From positions 1 through 34,470 of the forward strand of contig SVGF01000007.1 in NCBI GenBank assembly GCA_015056475.1: a stretch of 34,470 nt of DNA. The letters run 5' to 3'. The DNA comes from Clostridiales bacterium (GTDB taxonomy: Bacteria > Bacillota > Clostridia > HGM11327). Each line of letters opens with the position of its first letter. Within the stretch, counting starts at the first letter, position 1. The notes under the pieces are model-generated. The model was not told the origin of the DNA and searched no databases. It was given only the letters and a program-made list of their open reading frames with translations. Both the position numbers and the translations under genes were made by a program. This document shows positions 33,201-34,470 of this stretch, one piece after another.

Positions 33201-33734
33201 TTATCCGTGAATGAGATAATTTAAGAAGTTGTCCAAAAATTGACCTGTATATAAGCATGGCAAAAAGTACAACACCGCTGTAAGTATATCCAATACAACA
33301 CTCAAAAACGTTTTGTACTTAGGATTGCTGATTTTATACTCCTGCTTAATAATTATATAACATATAAACAGGACTAAGGACGCTATGAAACTCAAGAGTG
33401 ACAACAATCCTAAAATAGCGGACTCAATCGGATATGCTTTGGTGGATCTGAATCCTGACATTAAAAAAGTACAGGCCGTTATCACCGGAACTAATGATAT
33501 AAGAGTAGTGACCGGGAGCATTGTTTTTGAAAAAATAACACCAAGCAACCCTACAATAACACTTGCACCACCCACATACTCAAGCATCAACCACACTCCA
33601 AAGTCAGCAGTAGTAGGGTGCCGGTCACCAATATTTTGAAGACCCAAAACGCCGGCTGCTGCGGCAACAAGACCAACAGATGCCAATACTACGTAGAACA
33701 ATCTGTTCTTTGTTAAAAATTTGTTTTTACTCAT
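33201..33734 (-). CDS. Paralogous multi-pass membrane protein (copy 1)
   Basis: 177 aa; ATG 33734 preceded by AAAGGAGAAAAATT. About five membrane helices; conserved with copy 2 at GGASVIVGLLGVIFSKTM, KAYPIES, NPKYKTFLSVVLDILTAVLYFLPC and FLNYLIHG. The duplicated ribosome-site context and the 29-base gap show a tandem gene duplication. First gene of the operon from promoter 33777-33805. Function unknown. Confidence 0.75.
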   Translation of the reverse strand: MSKNKFLTKNRLFYVVLASVGLVAAAAGVLGLQNIGDRHPTTADFGVWLMLEYVGGASVIVGLLGVIFSKTMLPVTTLISLVPVITACTFLMSGFRSTKAYPIESAILGLLSLLSFIASLVLFICYIIIKQEYKISNPKYKTFLSVVLDILTAVLYFLPCLYTGQFLDNFLNYLIHG

Positions 33735-33776
33735 AATTTTTCTCCTTTGGTTTTATTATATCGCTTCTGCAATTCT

Positions 33777-33805
33777 ATTATAGCATATATTGTCATTTTT
33801 TACAA
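33777..33805 (-). promoter_or_regulatory. Promoter of the membrane-protein/glycoside-hydrolase operon
   Basis: Minus strand TTGTAA (33800-33805), 17 bases, TATAAT (33777-33782). Confidence 0.7.
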
Positions 33806-33808
33806 TAA

Positions 33809-33843
33809 AAAAAGCATCCGCAAAATATTTTTGCGAATGCTTT
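33809..33843 (-). terminator. Terminator of the DUF975 gene
   Basis: Minus strand AAAGCATTCGCAAAA pairs with TTTTGCGGATGCTTT (one wobble), followed by TTTT. Confidence 0.85.
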
Positions 33844-33851
33844 GTGGGTTA

Positions 33852-34470
33852 TCAATTTTGAACTTCGTCCTGCTCAACGCTGAATTCTGCTGCGATCCTT
33901 CTTGTACCCGATATCTCGCGGTAAAAATCAGCTCGTGCCATTGCAAGGTACGGATTTATCCATAAGTTTAATACTCCAAACGTAAGAATTGAAAGCAACT
34001 TCCATCCTATAAAGCTGAGCTCAAGGCAGAGCAGTCTCCAGCGGTTGCCTCTCATTAATTCAGTCGAAGCTCTCAACGCATCGCGACCGGAGATCTCCTT
34101 ATTCTCTGCAAGAATGTAAGGAACCATTGCGTAATTGAATGAAAGTACTATGCCCGGAATGATGAAGCATATAAATCCTACGGTTATAAAAAGCAACATC
34201 CACAGATTTGCAATTACAGGTCTTGCAAAGTCCTTGAACGCCTTGAAGATGGTTACAAGCGACACCTTTTCGCCGTCGATATGGTCAAGATTGAACTTCG
34301 CATATCCAACGCCCATGATACTGCCTGCAATAAATTGTGCAGCAGCAACAGCAAATGCCACTGCGCTTGCCACTATAGTAAAGCCTATAATAAACGGCAT
34401 CAGTGTCTCCAAAGCTTCAGCTATCCCGTTATAGATCTCCTCAAGCCAGCCGTTTTCAGGTAAAAAACTG
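33852..34470 (-). CDS. DUF975 family membrane protein, 5' end beyond the window
   Basis: The frame stays open from the stop at 33852 to the window edge; the TTG start in the track (34412) is internal, since SFLPENGWLEEIYNGIAEA precedes it in frame. At least 205 aa. It has several membrane helices with FICFIIPGIVLSFNYAMVPYILAENKEISGRDALRASTELMRGNRWRL, the hallmark of DUF975 (helix, Pro-Gly turn, then a conserved amphipathic S-x-x-L-M-x-G-N-R-x-R segment). Integral membrane protein of unknown function, common in Firmicutes. The N-terminus and promoter are not visible. Confidence 0.82.
   Translation of the reverse strand, partial: SFLPENGWLEEIYNGIAEALETLMPFIIGFTIVASAVAFAVAAAQFIAGSIMGVGYAKFNLDHIDGEKVSLVTIFKAFKDFARPVIANLWMLLFITVGFICFIIPGIVLSFNYAMVPYILAENKEISGRDALRASTELMRGNRWRLLCLELSFIGWKLLSILTFGVLNLWINPYLAMARADFYREISGTRRIAAEFSVEQDEVQN

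Overview
The window looks like a chromosomal segment from a spore-forming, AT-leaning Gram-positive of class Clostridia, probably an uncultured gut-type lineage. Three things point there: strong AGGAGG-type ribosome binding sites; near-consensus TTGACA-N17-TATAAT promoters, nearly all with exactly 17-base spacers; and spore genes (spmA-spmB, sleB-ypeB) beside a Firmicutes-type rplU-prp-rpmA operon whose L27 carries a cleavable N-terminal extension. No rRNA, tRNA, CRISPR array or recognisable transposase or integrase was seen.

Layout. 1-2200 (+): an array of short hairpins ends at a strong promoter for an alkaline-phosphatase-superfamily phosphodiesterase and a histidine phosphatase; a duplicated 3' fragment of the phosphodiesterase gene follows. 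2210-3678 (-): a nitrilase-type hydrolase and a GNAT acetyltransferase. 3752-6511 (-): L21 leader, rplU, prp, rpmA, obgE, yhbY. 6559-12523 (-): rbgA, rnhB, yraN, comM-like gene, comEC (ribosome assembly, RNA/DNA metabolism, DNA uptake). 12548-13760 (-): two tandem type I signal peptidases. 13845-14953 (+): spmA-spmB. 15037-16160: a small DUF896 protein (+) and a membrane-anchored leucine-rich-repeat protein (-). 16294-20163 (+): sleB-ypeB, then ddl and a DUF436 protein.

20164-23104 is an accessory island on the minus strand: a DUF5694 protein, a nucleoside-phosphorylase-like protein and a DUF559 nuclease-like gene, embedded in a family of palindromic repeats. The DUF559 gene lies between two inverted copies of the palindrome. 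Three solo copies retain the first codons of the gene with its ATG changed to ACG. A separate motif, AAATCCCAATTT, recurs just after the stop codons of three neighbouring genes. This arrangement resembles a REP/RAYT-type element with an endonuclease in place of a transposase, and is the best candidate here for an undescribed system.

23089-34470 is mostly carbohydrate-related: a PIG-V-like glycosyltransferase; galM with a CBM9-like protein; nadE (+); an oxidoreductase plus GH95-like enzyme operon; an operon of two paralogous membrane proteins plus a clan-D-like glycoside hydrolase; and a DUF975 membrane protein cut by the window end.

All family names come from recognising motifs by eye; no database search was run.
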